Positions 16,387 to 24,956 of a DNA stretch of 33,949 nucleotides are shown here, in pieces (position 1 is the first letter of the stretch; every line of letters starts with the position of its first letter). Both the position numbers and the translations under genes were made by a program. Where the stretch lies: assembly GCA_937922015.1 (NCBI GenBank), contig CAKZVB010000122.1, forward strand, positions 1 through 33,949, given 5' to 3'. Below the pieces are notes generated by a model. The model was given only the letters and a program-made list of their open reading frames with translations, ran no database searches and was not told where the DNA came from. Origin of the DNA: an uncultured Granulosicoccaceae bacterium (GTDB lineage: Bacteria; Pseudomonadota; Gammaproteobacteria; Granulosicoccales; Granulosicoccaceae).

Positions 16387-18105
16387 ATGCGTATTATAAA
16401 CTTCTTCACTGTCTTGTTTATTCTTCTTCCATTGTCAGCTACACCGGCTCATGCACAACAAATTAACGTACCGTCTTCTCAGAAACCAGTGATCTCCCAG
16501 GCAGGAAAGCTCAATGAAATTGTCGAACTGATAGAACGCAAAACTCAACAGCGCATCGAGCTTGAAACTTTATTGGTAGATGTTCCGGAAGGGAAATTTG
16601 TTGAAGAGAACAAACGGCTTGACACGCTCAACGACGAACTAAGCCGACTTAATGAGTCGTTTCGGTTTGTCGCATTGGGTGACACCAATGTTGATATCTT
16701 AAACACTGCTGAAGAAACTCACACAACGTGGCAGGAAGATCTGGTTGAAATCATAGACCCGTTGATGGATTCCCTGAAAACACTAACAGAAAAGCCCCGC
16801 CAGATCGCGGATCTCAGGGAAAAAATTAGATTTAATGATCAAAAAACCGCTGCTCTGGATCGCGCACTGGCGTCAACTCAAACCATCGTTGCACAAAAGC
16901 TTGACGCGGAAGTTAAAAGCCGGCTTGAAACCATGCGCCAGGCATGGCAAGACGAAAAAGCACAACTGGTGCAGGATCGCTTAATCTCCAATGCCCACCT
17001 TGACGATCTTACCAATGCAGACAACTTTCTTCTGGCCGGACTGTGGCCCCGCATAAAACGATTTCTGGGCGGCCGGGGACTTACCCTGTTAATGGCAACG
17101 GTAGCGGCGATCGCAACCTGGGCACTCATGCGTTTGCTCTGGCTGGTCTATGAAACACGATTCACCAGCAGGGATACCCGCAGGCACAGTACCTGGTACC
17201 GGCTTATCGCCTATAGCTACTACCTGGTGACGATTCTGGTTATTATATTTACGGTGGTAATTATACTTTACGCTCGCGAAGACCTGCTGTTACTGGCGCT
17301 TGCTTTTATTGTGATTGCAGGTGCCGCCTTAAGCTTTCGGCAATTCCTCCCACAGTACATAGCCGAAGCCAGGTTACTGTTAAATCTGGGCAGCGTCCGC
17401 GAAGACGAGCGGGTCATATATAACGGCCTGCCATGGCAAATCATGTCGCTTAATCTTTTCTCTATACTGCGAAACCCGTCACTTGAAGGTGTGGTTCGTC
17501 TGCCGCTCAACACCCTGGCACAACTGGCATCGAGACCAATAAACAACAAACTATGGTTTCCAACTGAAAAGGGGGACTATGTCTTACTGCCTGATTCTGT
17601 TTTAGGATGCATTAAACACCAGACACCGGATCTGGTCGAAATCAGCGTTAGAGCCGGTATGTCCATAACCTACCCCACGCCGGACTTCTATCGCATGGGC
17701 ATTTTCAATTTATCTCGTGATAACACCTTCGCCGTCCAGACCTGTTTCGGCCTTGACTACAGCCTGCAATCGTTAAGCCTTAACGAGGTTCCACGACTGT
17801 TAGAACTGTCAGTCAGATCTGTACTGGTCGATGCCGGTTATGCATCCACACTCACAGAACTCTCTGTAGAGCTGACAGCAACACAAACATCATCACTGGA
17901 ATTTCTGATACTCGCCACAATGAAAAGCGAGGTCGCTAAAGACTACACACAGATTGAAAGACTGCTTATACAGGCCTGCGTTGAGGCATCAAACCGTAAC
18001 CACTGGACTATTCCGTATCCGCAGGTCACTGTACATACCGCCGGCCGGAAAATGCAGTTGCCGCTGTCTTCGTTGCCAGCCGCAGTCTCTGGCATGTCAG
18101 TCTGA
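16387..18105 (+). CDS. MscS-like membrane protein with periplasmic coiled coil
   Basis: A 572-residue inner-membrane protein. A signal peptide (1-24, ending AHA) is followed by a long charged helical region rich in Leu heptads (about 38-220, probably periplasmic coiled coil) and three hydrophobic segments: one starting GLTLLMATV (about 230-255), a second from LVTILVIIF (about 280-300) and a third, LLLLALAFIVIAGAALSF (about 303-320). The region ARLLLNLGSVREDERVIYNG resembles the MscS pore/beta-domain junction, and NHWTIPYPQVTVH near the end matches the typical MscS C-terminal strand. The pore helix has diverged from the usual Gly/Ala pattern. I infer a mechanosensitive-channel relative. Whether it conducts ions is uncertain. 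Confidence 0.6.
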   Translation: MRIINFFTVLFILLPLSATPAHAQQINVPSSQKPVISQAGKLNEIVELIERKTQQRIELETLLVDVPEGKFVEENKRLDTLNDELSRLNESFRFVALGDTNVDILNTAEETHTTWQEDLVEIIDPLMDSLKTLTEKPRQIADLREKIRFNDQKTAALDRALASTQTIVAQKLDAEVKSRLETMRQAWQDEKAQLVQDRLISNAHLDDLTNADNFLLAGLWPRIKRFLGGRGLTLLMATVAAIATWALMRLLWLVYETRFTSRDTRRHSTWYRLIAYSYYLVTILVIIFTVVIILYAREDLLLLALAFIVIAGAALSFRQFLPQYIAEARLLLNLGSVREDERVIYNGLPWQIMSLNLFSILRNPSLEGVVRLPLNTLAQLASRPINNKLWFPTEKGDYVLLPDSVLGCIKHQTPDLVEISVRAGMSITYPTPDFYRMGIFNLSRDNTFAVQTCFGLDYSLQSLSLNEVPRLLELSVRSVLVDAGYASTLTELSVELTATQTSSLEFLILATMKSEVAKDYTQIERLLIQACVEASNRNHWTIPYPQVTVHTAGRKMQLPLSSLPAAVSGMSV

Positions 18106-18115
18106 AGCGAGTCCG

Positions 18116-18487
18116 TCAGGTACACTCACCGAATTCTGAACTTAGCCCGGTAATCACAACGTCGCGTGTACCCGGCCCGATCGGGTACCTGATGTTCGGT
18201 CTGCCGGTTTCGCTTAAAGAAGATGACCACCACCATGACCCCGGTAATTTCCATTTTGGCTTGCCAACCAGCCGCTGCACATCGCTTAGTGTCATCCCGA
18301 TTTCGATGTTTTCAGCAATTCGCAAGGCAGCAGTTTTACAGTCGGGCGTCTCGTTGGAATAATCCAGCTCCGGCTTCACTTTAGCGCGTGTTACGCTTTC
18401 CTGGCTCAAAGGTTGTGGTATGTCATTAACCGCGCAGCCACAAATCAACGAAACAGATAGCCCCAGAAACACTGCTTTTAATTTCAT
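18116..18487 (-). CDS. Small lipoprotein with BamE/SmpA-like fold
   Basis: A 123-residue lipoprotein with signal sequence and lipobox ICGC (Cys18). The mature part contains NIEIGMTLSDVQRLVGKPKWKLPG, which follows the BamE/SmpA pattern (I..GMT..EV..LLG.P). Two further Cys (in DCKTAA and at GECT, near the end) could form a disulfide. BamE itself is part of the outer-membrane assembly complex, but this protein is more divergent and may be only a fold relative. It is convergent with the MscS-like gene, with 10 bases between stops, so antisense read-through is possible. Confidence 0.65.
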   Translation of the reverse strand: MKLKAVFLGLSVSLICGCAVNDIPQPLSQESVTRAKVKPELDYSNETPDCKTAALRIAENIEIGMTLSDVQRLVGKPKWKLPGSWWWSSSLSETGRPNIRYPIGPGTRDVVITGLSSEFGECT

Positions 18488-18616
18488 ACGTCTATGATCT
18501 CTTTGAAAACGAACCGCCGTTATTCTACCAGTTTCCGTTGCCCGGCAGGCGTCCGCGTAGAATATTGGATGGCAAATTCACAGAACAGCGCGGATCCGCT
18601 GCCACGAATGAGTTTG

Positions 18617-19852
18617 TTACTTAATTTCATCGGGTAGTCTATACCCTTGGCGATAACAGGCTTTTATAGACTCAACAGCGACATCAGTCGTTATATTGTT
18701 TCCAAACCGATCGGCATGAACTATTGGCAAATCGAAATGTGGCTTACCATTCACAATCCAGTGCGCCAGGTACTCACCTGATCCACCACCAGTGCCTATA
18801 CCGACGTTAAAGCCGGATGCCAGCCACAGACCGTCACAGGACTCAACCGGTCCTAGCAGCGGTAAACCATCCGGAGTCCAGCACATAGGGCCATTGTTGA
18901 CGGATTTGATCCCTGCCTCACCGAACGCCGGCATTCTAATCATCAGCTTCTCCAGGTGCGGCATCAAACGATTGGTGTCCGGCGGGAAAAGCTCTTCTTT
19001 GAAATCTTTTGGAATACCATCCAGTGCCCAGAAGACAGGATCGGTTTCATATACTCCTGCCAGCAGCCCGGTACCCTCCTGCCTGACACTACAGGAAACA
19101 TAGGAATCTCTCATCGCCGGTACTTCATGATCCAGCGCCGCAATTTCAGCGATACTTTCAGTAATTAGTTCCTGGTGGTGAGTTGCATACAACGGTATGT
19201 TCAAACCAAGCGGACTCAGCAGCTCACGAGTCCAGAAAGAAGCAGCCACGACTACATGCCTGGCACGTATTTCACCCTCTGCGGTAACAACCAGCCAACC
19301 ATCACCTTCGCGATGTAATGATTCCACCGGACATTGGCGTTTTATCTCAGCACCCAGGTTGCGGGCGGCGCCGGCCAGCGCGTGAGTGGCACCCGATGGG
19401 TCCACATGACCGTCGGTCGGTGTATGCGCAGCGCCAAATAATTCCGCTGTTTTTATGCAGGGATGCAGCGCCTCGATCTGTTTGTTATCTACTACATGAT
19501 ACGGAATACCCAGTGACTGGTACTTAGCCTCAAAAGAGTGGAAAAGCGCTCGTTCGCGCTCACTGGTTGCAACACGCAGAGACCCGGTCTGGTGAAAACC
19601 CACCGACTGCCCGCTTTCCTCCTCAGCCATCAGATAAGTGCGAATAGAACCCGCAAACAAACGGGTCATCTCAGCATACGGGCCAAAGTACGTTGTATTA
19701 CCAGCCGCATGCCAGGTAGACCCCGATGTTAATTGCCGGCGTTCCACCAGCAGGCAATCGGTCATGCCGAGTTTTGTCAGCCAGTAAAGTACCGATGTGC
19801 CAACGATGCCACCACCAATTACCAGTACCTGTACGTCCTGTTTCATTTTCAT
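18617..19852 (-). CDS. FAD-dependent amine oxidoreductase (dimethylglycine/sarcosine dehydrogenase type, short form)
   Basis: A 411-residue DAO-family flavoprotein. Seen: FAD motif VIGGGIVGTS (11-20), ERRQLTSGSTWHAAGN (37-52), whose SGSTWHAAG block is typical of dimethylglycine/sarcosine dehydrogenases, and GGGSGEYLAHWIV with a final FGNNIT..VAVES segment, which in the long enzymes leads into the folate-binding GcvT domain. Here the protein stops, so there is no GcvT domain. The family removes N-methyl groups, giving formaldehyde. A start at 19846 is an alternative: AGGT lies 1 base before the ATG at 19852 but 7 before the second ATG. The substrate is inferred only. Confidence 0.78.
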   Translation of the reverse strand: MKMKQDVQVLVIGGGIVGTSVLYWLTKLGMTDCLLVERRQLTSGSTWHAAGNTTYFGPYAEMTRLFAGSIRTYLMAEEESGQSVGFHQTGSLRVATSERERALFHSFEAKYQSLGIPYHVVDNKQIEALHPCIKTAELFGAAHTPTDGHVDPSGATHALAGAARNLGAEIKRQCPVESLHREGDGWLVVTAEGEIRARHVVVAASFWTRELLSPLGLNIPLYATHHQELITESIAEIAALDHEVPAMRDSYVSCSVRQEGTGLLAGVYETDPVFWALDGIPKDFKEELFPPDTNRLMPHLEKLMIRMPAFGEAGIKSVNNGPMCWTPDGLPLLGPVESCDGLWLASGFNVGIGTGGGSGEYLAHWIVNGKPHFDLPIVHADRFGNNITTDVAVESIKACYRQGYRLPDEIK

Positions 19853-20157
19853 ACCTGAGCCAGAGTGATATGTTGTCAGTTATACTTACCATAAAATTCA
19901 AATCCAGAGCAGCTATAAAACGTCGCAGTGATGTTTTGTTTTTGGGATTGGATTTGCCGTTTAGAAACCTGCTTAGTCTTTCTACAGCGGCTTGTGACTT
20001 GGACATGCCAATCATGCCACGTGTAAGCCGCACGCCAGAGTAAAATTCAGGCAGCACGGGAAACCCACCATCAAACCGTTTGATATAACCCAATTACTCT
20101 TATAAGGTTAGTCAACCATCTAAACGAAAACATAAAACACTCCGGAAGAAAACCCCA
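19853..20157. other. Divergent intergenic region with a possible degenerate HTH-like reading frame
   Basis: About 305 bases between the FAD oxidoreductase and the DUF1479 gene. A minus-strand frame from 20093 reads through it and includes GMSKSQAAVERLSRFLNGKS followed by NPKNKTSLRRFIAALDLNF. That is similar to the recognition-helix and C-terminal part of XRE-type helix-turn-helix proteins. It then runs into the FAD gene in another frame with no stop of its own. No ribosome site is seen. It may be a decayed regulator or chance. Confidence 0.25.
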
Positions 20158-21408
20158 ATGGCAGAAAACACCCTCGACATAGAACCCTTTATTGTTCAAG
20201 CCAAACGTGATCTCCGGGCCCGCACCAATATCACTAAGAACTTTTCCATGGTCAAAGATTCTATGTGTCGTGCCGTCGATCAGGTGGTCGACACTCAAGC
20301 CAAAAACAACGCTGTTGTGCCCGAGTTGTCGTACAACACAATCAGGGACAATAAAGTATCACCATCAGACATCAACTCCATTCGTAAACACGGCTGTGTA
20401 ATTATTCGCAATGTATTTTCACGTTCTATGGCTGATGACTGGAACGCAGAACTGGGTGAATATCTCGACCACAACAACTACCTGCAACACGCTAGGGACA
20501 AAACAGATCTTGATACTTACTTCGGTGATCTGAAAAATGCTCAGCCACAGATCTTCGGTGTCTACTGGTCACGTCCTCAGGTAATGGCAAGACAAGCTGA
20601 ATCAATGGCTTGCACCAAACGGTTTCTCAATCATCTCTGGGACACTTCCGCGCCCGCCGGCCCGGAGTTTGACCCGGACCACGATTACAGCTACGCCGAC
20701 AGAACCAGAAGACGCGCACCCGGAGATACTACTCTGGGACTCTCCCCTCACATGGACGCGGGTTCTTACGAGCGCTGGACAGACCCGGCATTCCAGAAAA
20801 TCTATGCCAACGTGTTCTCGGCTCACCCCGATCAGTTTGACCCTTGGAAAGCCGCACACCGAACCCAGACCCGTGAATTCAGCTCTCCTGCGGTAAGCTC
20901 GGTATTTAGAACTTTCCAGGGATGGACCGCACTGACAGAGCAAGGACCAGGTGACGGGACACTACAGCTGCTGCCAATAGCCAACGCAATTTCCTATGTA
21001 TTATTAAGAGCCCTGCAAGACGATATACCCGAACAAGAACTATGTCTGGCAGCACCCGGTAAAGCACTCGGTATAAACCAGCAATTTCACCCTGATCTGA
21101 TGCCCGGCATCGTCCCCATACAAACAGTAGCCCCCGGCGATACCGTATGGTGGCACCCTGATGTGGTTCACGCAGTAGGCAATGAACACCACGGAAAAGA
21201 GTACGCCAGCGTTATCTATATCGGAGCCAGCCCTGTGTGCGCTAAAAACAAAGCTTATATGGTTGGGCAGGCACAATCTTTTTTGAAAGGTGCAAGCGCT
21301 CCTGACTTCGCCGCCGAAGACTATGAAGTTAATTATACAAATCGCGCCACGATTAATGACCTGACAGAGTTAGGCAGAAAACAGATGGTTATAGATAACA
21401 TCGCTTAG
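20158..21408 (+). CDS. YbiU/DUF1479 family Fe(II)/2-oxoglutarate-type oxygenase
   Basis: A 416-residue protein of the DUF1479 (E. coli YbiU) family, which has a double-stranded beta-helix fold of the iron/2-oxoglutarate dioxygenases. Seen: the HxD pair in LSPHMDAGSYERW (His198, Asp200), the matching distal His in WWHPDVVHAVGNEHHG (probably His338), and KHGCVIIRNVF near residue 80, typical of the family's N-terminal strand. Length matches. The substrate is unknown. It is divergent from the FAD oxidoreductase, and a small unknown gene follows. The ribosome site is CGGAAG, 9-10 bases before the ATG. Confidence 0.78.
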   Translation: MAENTLDIEPFIVQAKRDLRARTNITKNFSMVKDSMCRAVDQVVDTQAKNNAVVPELSYNTIRDNKVSPSDINSIRKHGCVIIRNVFSRSMADDWNAELGEYLDHNNYLQHARDKTDLDTYFGDLKNAQPQIFGVYWSRPQVMARQAESMACTKRFLNHLWDTSAPAGPEFDPDHDYSYADRTRRRAPGDTTLGLSPHMDAGSYERWTDPAFQKIYANVFSAHPDQFDPWKAAHRTQTREFSSPAVSSVFRTFQGWTALTEQGPGDGTLQLLPIANAISYVLLRALQDDIPEQELCLAAPGKALGINQQFHPDLMPGIVPIQTVAPGDTVWWHPDVVHAVGNEHHGKEYASVIYIGASPVCAKNKAYMVGQAQSFLKGASAPDFAAEDYEVNYTNRATINDLTELGRKQMVIDNIA

Positions 21409-21537
21409 GCAGGGTTGACTGCATACACAGATCTCCGGGCAGACAACAGAGATCTATCGAAGAAAACAACTTAACAGGGGGTACAAAAAACAGGCGACGG
21501 CGCAGACATTGCACAGATAATAGTTAAGGAGACCCTC

Positions 21538-21750
21538 ATGACGACACTAATCCTGATTGTCCAAACCTTAACCGGCGCAATGGCCTACGAATACGGTCCT
21601 TTTCCAGATGCAACGACGTGCGAGAAGTCTGCCATCCGGCATATTCAGGAAATAGAGAGCAACGGCAGTGTGCTTAAGGTCGTAAGCGACTGTCGACTCA
21701 TATATCCTGAATTATATCGACACACCGCAGATAATAATGATCTGGAATAA
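21538..21750 (+). CDS. Small hypothetical protein (70 aa)
   Basis: The start has a strong ribosome site (TAAGGAGACCCTC before ATG), which is the main support. The product is 70 residues, with a short hydrophobic N-terminus (LILIVQTLTGAMA) that could be a weak signal or anchor, then YEYGPFPDATTCEKSAIRHI and a second Cys in SDCRLIYPE. The two Cys could pair. Family not recognised. It lies 129 bases after the DUF1479 gene, and a good terminator hairpin follows at 21789. Confidence 0.6.
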   Translation: MTTLILIVQTLTGAMAYEYGPFPDATTCEKSAIRHIQEIESNGSVLKVVSDCRLIYPELYRHTADNNDLE

Positions 21751-21788
21751 GCATCGCTGATAACGGATTTTTCACAACAGCAGATTTA

Positions 21789-21816
21789 AAATCACCTGTC
21801 TGACAACAGGTGATTT
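21789..21816. terminator. Bidirectional terminator hairpin between convergent genes
   Basis: A perfect 11-bp stem, AAATCACCTGT / ACAGGTGATTT, with a 6-base loop (CTGACA). It lies between the stop of the 70-aa gene (21750) and the stop of gfa (21827). T-rich and A-rich flanks serve both strands. It ends the long xox-gfa transcript on the minus strand. Confidence 0.8.
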
Positions 21817-21826
21817 ATTAACTCGA

Positions 21827-22450
21827 TTATTCCCGGTTGTTATAGGTATGGGATGCAATCAAATCCATCAGCGGCGGTGATAACGCATCGTACGGAGGAA
21901 GCCCGAGCTCATTCAAGCGGCCACGTACCGAATCCATTTTTTCCGGATCATAACCGGCTTCAGCAATCGAAGAGACAAACGCTGCAAATTCCGGAGCGGA
22001 AAAACCCGCATCATCTGATAACTCTGTATGCACGAAGTCAAGTCCATGAAACGGGTGGCCGGTATTTTCAATGCGACCGTACATGTGTACGCCACAACCC
22101 ATGCACTCATAACGCTGTATAGCAGCCTCGGTGTCGACAATTCGAAGCTTGTCCGGATTTGCGGTAACCGACAGTGCATCCCTGCCGACCACTGCTACCT
22201 GTGAAAATACCGCCCCATCCGGCTTCCAGCATTTGGAACAACCACACACATGATTGTGAGCTGTATTCGCACTAAGCGTAACTTCAACCGGGTTAGTCTG
22301 GCAATTACAGCGCAGCGTTCCACCACCGTGGCTCGGGTTGCCCGGGCGCACACCACCATCCACTGCCGGGTGTATTTTAATATTTGAATGTTGTGGCGCT
22401 GCTGCTGTATTCGCGTCGCCGCCACCAAACAATGAAGAAAAAATTCCCAT
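21827..22450 (-). CDS. gfa: S-(hydroxymethyl)glutathione synthase (glutathione-dependent formaldehyde-activating enzyme)
   Basis: A 207-residue zinc enzyme that speeds the reaction of formaldehyde with glutathione, feeding the glutathione formaldehyde dehydrogenase pathway. Seen: [54 protein letters not shown] (read in parts) and [11 protein letters not shown]. These are the CxC, CxCxxC and CxxC zinc-binding sets of the Gfa family. Start: AGGAG 6 bases before the ATG at 22450. It is the last gene of the minus-strand xoxF cluster, separated from the soxD-like gene by 108 bases with a short CCCGTG/CACGGG inverted repeat (22514-22538), so it may also have its own promoter. The matching dehydrogenase gene is not in the window. 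Confidence 0.93.
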   Translation of the reverse strand: MGIFSSLFGGGDANTAAAPQHSNIKIHPAVDGGVRPGNPSHGGGTLRCNCQTNPVEVTLSANTAHNHVCGCSKCWKPDGAVFSQVAVVGRDALSVTANPDKLRIVDTEAAIQRYECMGCGVHMYGRIENTGHPFHGLDFVHTELSDDAGFSAPEFAAFVSSIAEAGYDPEKMDSVRGRLNELGLPPYDALSPPLMDLIASHTYNNRE

Positions 22451-22558
22451 AATCGTCTCCTGAAAGGTACTAAAAATTAAGCACGGTAAATTCCGTACAG
22501 GTAAATTACTCGACCCGTGATTCGCACCACAACACGGGCTTACAGGAAGGGAAATCGT

Positions 22559-23101
22559 CTATCTGTCAGACGTTATAAAACCATTTTTATTAGGCATTTC
22601 CAGTCGACTGAGAAATTTTTTATCAACAGTTATTTCTGCGTCAGCCAGCAAGCCATTTATTTGCAATAAAAAAGCGACCACGGAATAAACTTCATCAACA
22701 GAGAGCGAGTAGGGTTTATCTGGAGGCATGGACCTCCTGACGTACTCATACAATGTTGGCGCGTACGGCCAGTAGACCGCTATCCCCCGATCAGGAAATT
22801 CTGAATCCAATAATGCCCGATCACCGACAAGCTCTAAAGCGCTGCCACCCTGCCCGCGATTACCATGGCACGAAGCGCACAGGTTTGCGTACAACGTTAG
22901 ACCCTGTTGAGCTGTCCCGCTACCGACTGGCAGACCTTGCCCGTCAGCATATATATGATTCTCTACCTGCAGACGTTCAAGCGGTGCCAGTTCTCTTGCA
23001 AGTGATGATTGCGCCTCGACTGCTGAAGCCACCAGCAGATAACACAACAACACCCAAAACCTTCCATCGCTTAAACATCTGTAACAGCTACACGTATACA
23101 T
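22559..23101 (-). CDS. Monoheme cytochrome c, SoxD/SorB-like
   Basis: A 180-residue exported cytochrome c. Signal region about 1-30 (hydrophobic FWVLLCYLLVASA, ending VEA). One heme site, CASCH (Cys75, Cys78, His79), and the distal ligand Met125 in RRSMPPDKPYSLSVDEVYSV, a tail typical of SoxD and related sulfite-dehydrogenase cytochromes. It is chosen to start at the ATG at 23101, which overlaps the soxC-like stop by 14 nt. An in-frame start at 23164 would put about 20 residues before the signal. It should take electrons from the molybdoenzyme encoded just upstream. Classical SoxD has two hemes. This has only one, like SorB. Confidence 0.8.
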   Translation of the reverse strand: MYTCSCYRCLSDGRFWVLLCYLLVASAVEAQSSLARELAPLERLQVENHIYADGQGLPVGSGTAQQGLTLYANLCASCHGNRGQGGSALELVGDRALLDSEFPDRGIAVYWPYAPTLYEYVRRSMPPDKPYSLSVDEVYSVVAFLLQINGLLADAEITVDKKFLSRLEMPNKNGFITSDR

Positions 23102-24332
23102 GACTGACGGCACCAGTTTCAGCAACCGCCCAGGAGGTAATGGCATTATTGTGATAATAAGCATTACTTCCCTTTTGTTTTAAAAGCATAGCACGGGTCG
23201 GTTGTACATTGCCGGATTGATCATAAGCACGGCTTTGCAGCACAGCGTTTGTATTTTCCCATGACCACGGCAGCCGGAATCGTGTTAGTGCCTTATTAAG
23301 TACGGGTTCCTGCAGAGCAGCTTCCCGCCAGCTTGCACCACCATCAGTACTTACTTCCACCCGACTAATCATCCCATTACCGGTCCACGCAAGGCCGGAT
23401 ATCTCCTGGAAACCAGTGCCCTTCAGGGTTTGTCCGGGAGACGGCGAAGTGATCACCGACTTGACCTTCATCTCAAATGAGAACCGTTCAGCAATACCAT
23501 TCGCGTGCAGATCTGTGTAGCTGACTGTATCGAACTTAGACATCACCGGCCGATCACTGACAGTGATACTTCCAAGCCATTTGATATTCACGATACCCTC
23601 CCAGCCGGGTACCAGCAGACGTGCAGGGTAACCGTGCTCTGAACGCAATGGTTCTCCATTCTGGTAAAGCGCAACTATAACATCGTCCATTGCCTTCTCG
23701 ATCGGCAGGCTTATAGTGACACCGGCAGCGTCAAGAGAGTCGACGATTACCCACTTACCGGAGCGCTGAACACCTGCTTCCTCAAGAAGACGTCCAAGAC
23801 TGACTCCGGTCCATTCAGCGCATGAAACCAAACCGTGTATGTAACCGCACGCTGCTTGAACCGGGTTACGCCGATAGATAGCGTTACTGTTACCGCCGCA
23901 TTCAATAAAGGCGACCTTGCTGCGCATAGGAAAGCGTCTGAGTACGTCCAGACTGAAACCAAGTGCCCGCTGCGTCAATCCGGCAATTTTCAATTCCCAC
24001 TGGCTTGCATCTATGTCCGGCACACCATTGTGGTGTCGCTCAAAGTGCAAGCCATTGGGAGTGATTGTGCCCTCCAGTTCATGCAGCGGTGACCAGGAAA
24101 CACCGTCGCCAGGCACGACTTGATTATTTGATATCCATCTGATCGGACTGCTTCGGTCTGTACGCGGTTGTCCATAGTTAGAGAACGGGCTACCGGGTTT
24201 TTTCCAACTGTCAGGGATGACAGACGCGGGAGTTTCGTCTGCGCTTAATTTGCTGGCACCTGAGGCCAGCGCAGCGCCCAGCGCCGCATTTTTTATAAAT
24301 TTACGTCGGTTATAGTCATTGCCATCACTCAT
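23088..24332 (-). CDS. SoxC-like sulfite/sulfur dehydrogenase molybdoenzyme
   Basis: A 414-residue periplasmic molybdenum enzyme of the sulfite oxidase family. A Tat signal is visible (NRRKFIKNAALGAALASG, 8-25). The Mo ligand is Cys145 in AFIECGGNSNAI, followed by VSCAEWTGVSLGRLLEEAG, the SoxC-type block. The C-terminal dimerisation domain ends in YHNNAITSWAV..GAVSHVYV. SoxC with SoxD oxidises the sulfane sulfur held on SoxYZ; SorA relatives oxidise sulfite. Here it lies within the methanol-dehydrogenase cluster, overlaps the upstream unknown gene by 4 nt (ATGA) and the cytochrome gene by 14 nt. The true substrate is therefore open. Confidence 0.85.
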   Translation of the reverse strand: MSDGNDYNRRKFIKNAALGAALASGASKLSADETPASVIPDSWKKPGSPFSNYGQPRTDRSSPIRWISNNQVVPGDGVSWSPLHELEGTITPNGLHFERHHNGVPDIDASQWELKIAGLTQRALGFSLDVLRRFPMRSKVAFIECGGNSNAIYRRNPVQAACGYIHGLVSCAEWTGVSLGRLLEEAGVQRSGKWVIVDSLDAAGVTISLPIEKAMDDVIVALYQNGEPLRSEHGYPARLLVPGWEGIVNIKWLGSITVSDRPVMSKFDTVSYTDLHANGIAERFSFEMKVKSVITSPSPGQTLKGTGFQEISGLAWTGNGMISRVEVSTDGGASWREAALQEPVLNKALTRFRLPWSWENTNAVLQSRAYDQSGNVQPTRAMLLKQKGSNAYYHNNAITSWAVAETGAVSHVYV

Positions 24333-24940
24333 GGCAGGTATTGGCTTAAGTCACGAATAATAGCACTTAGGGTCTGCTCTAAAATCACCGGCTGCTCACA
24401 CAGCAACTGAATCGACTGCTCACGCTGATCAAATATTCGCTGGTGCCAGCGTACAGTCTCTTCAATTTCCATGGCCTCTTTTGAAGTCTTATCTTCACCG
24501 AATGCTTCCAGTTTGTTCAGGCCGTCTTCAACCTGCCCGGCCATGGCATTTTGTTGCCGCGTGTACTTTCTGATGCCCTGTATGTAAAAAGTACGGCGCT
24601 CATTAAATAGAGTCAGTGTGCCGGCAGCCAGCAAATTGAGTTGTTCGATAGTCTGGGATTCGGCGATGCCGGAGGCAAATTCGCTGACCATATCGATGTC
24701 CTGATCAGTGTACTCATCGATCTCCGACAGATGTCGGGCCAGTGCTGCTACCGCTTCGTTTTTGCGCCAGTCATCAAACACCTCAGCCTCTACAGGTTCC
24801 GGCCACATTACTGCTAACTCTACCGTGGGCACCAGCACCTGCACACAGGGCCATTCGACATCCTGGGCAGCAACAAACTGAACAGGCAGCCACAGGCATA
24901 ATAACGCCAGGCAGCGTTTTAGAACCTTTGAGCTATTCAT
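24329..24940 (-). CDS. Exported hypothetical protein of the xoxF cluster
   Basis: A 203-residue protein with a signal peptide (hydrophobic LALLCLWLPVQFVAA, ending AQ). The start at 24940 is preferred because the longer frame from 24976 overlaps the beta-propeller gene and adds 12 charged residues before the signal. The mature part is acidic and largely helical, with a Cys at each end (WPCVQVL, LLCEQPV) that could pair. No enzyme motif is seen, and I do not recognise a named domain. It sits between the PQQ-associated beta-propeller (16-base gap) and the soxC-like gene (4-nt overlap), so it belongs to the same operon and may be a periplasmic partner. Confidence 0.75.
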   Translation of the reverse strand: MNSSKVLKRCLALLCLWLPVQFVAAQDVEWPCVQVLVPTVELAVMWPEPVEAEVFDDWRKNEAVAALARHLSEIDEYTDQDIDMVSEFASGIAESQTIEQLNLLAAGTLTLFNERRTFYIQGIRKYTRQQNAMAGQVEDGLNKLEAFGEDKTSKEAMEIEETVRWHQRIFDQREQSIQLLCEQPVILEQTLSAIIRDLSQYLP

Positions 24941-24956
24941 ATTTGTTTTAAACTCT

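Noticed and set aside
22559-24332. Standard Sox thiosulfate-oxidation operon
   Set aside because: No soxA, soxX or soxB is seen and the genes lie in a methanol-dehydrogenase cluster.
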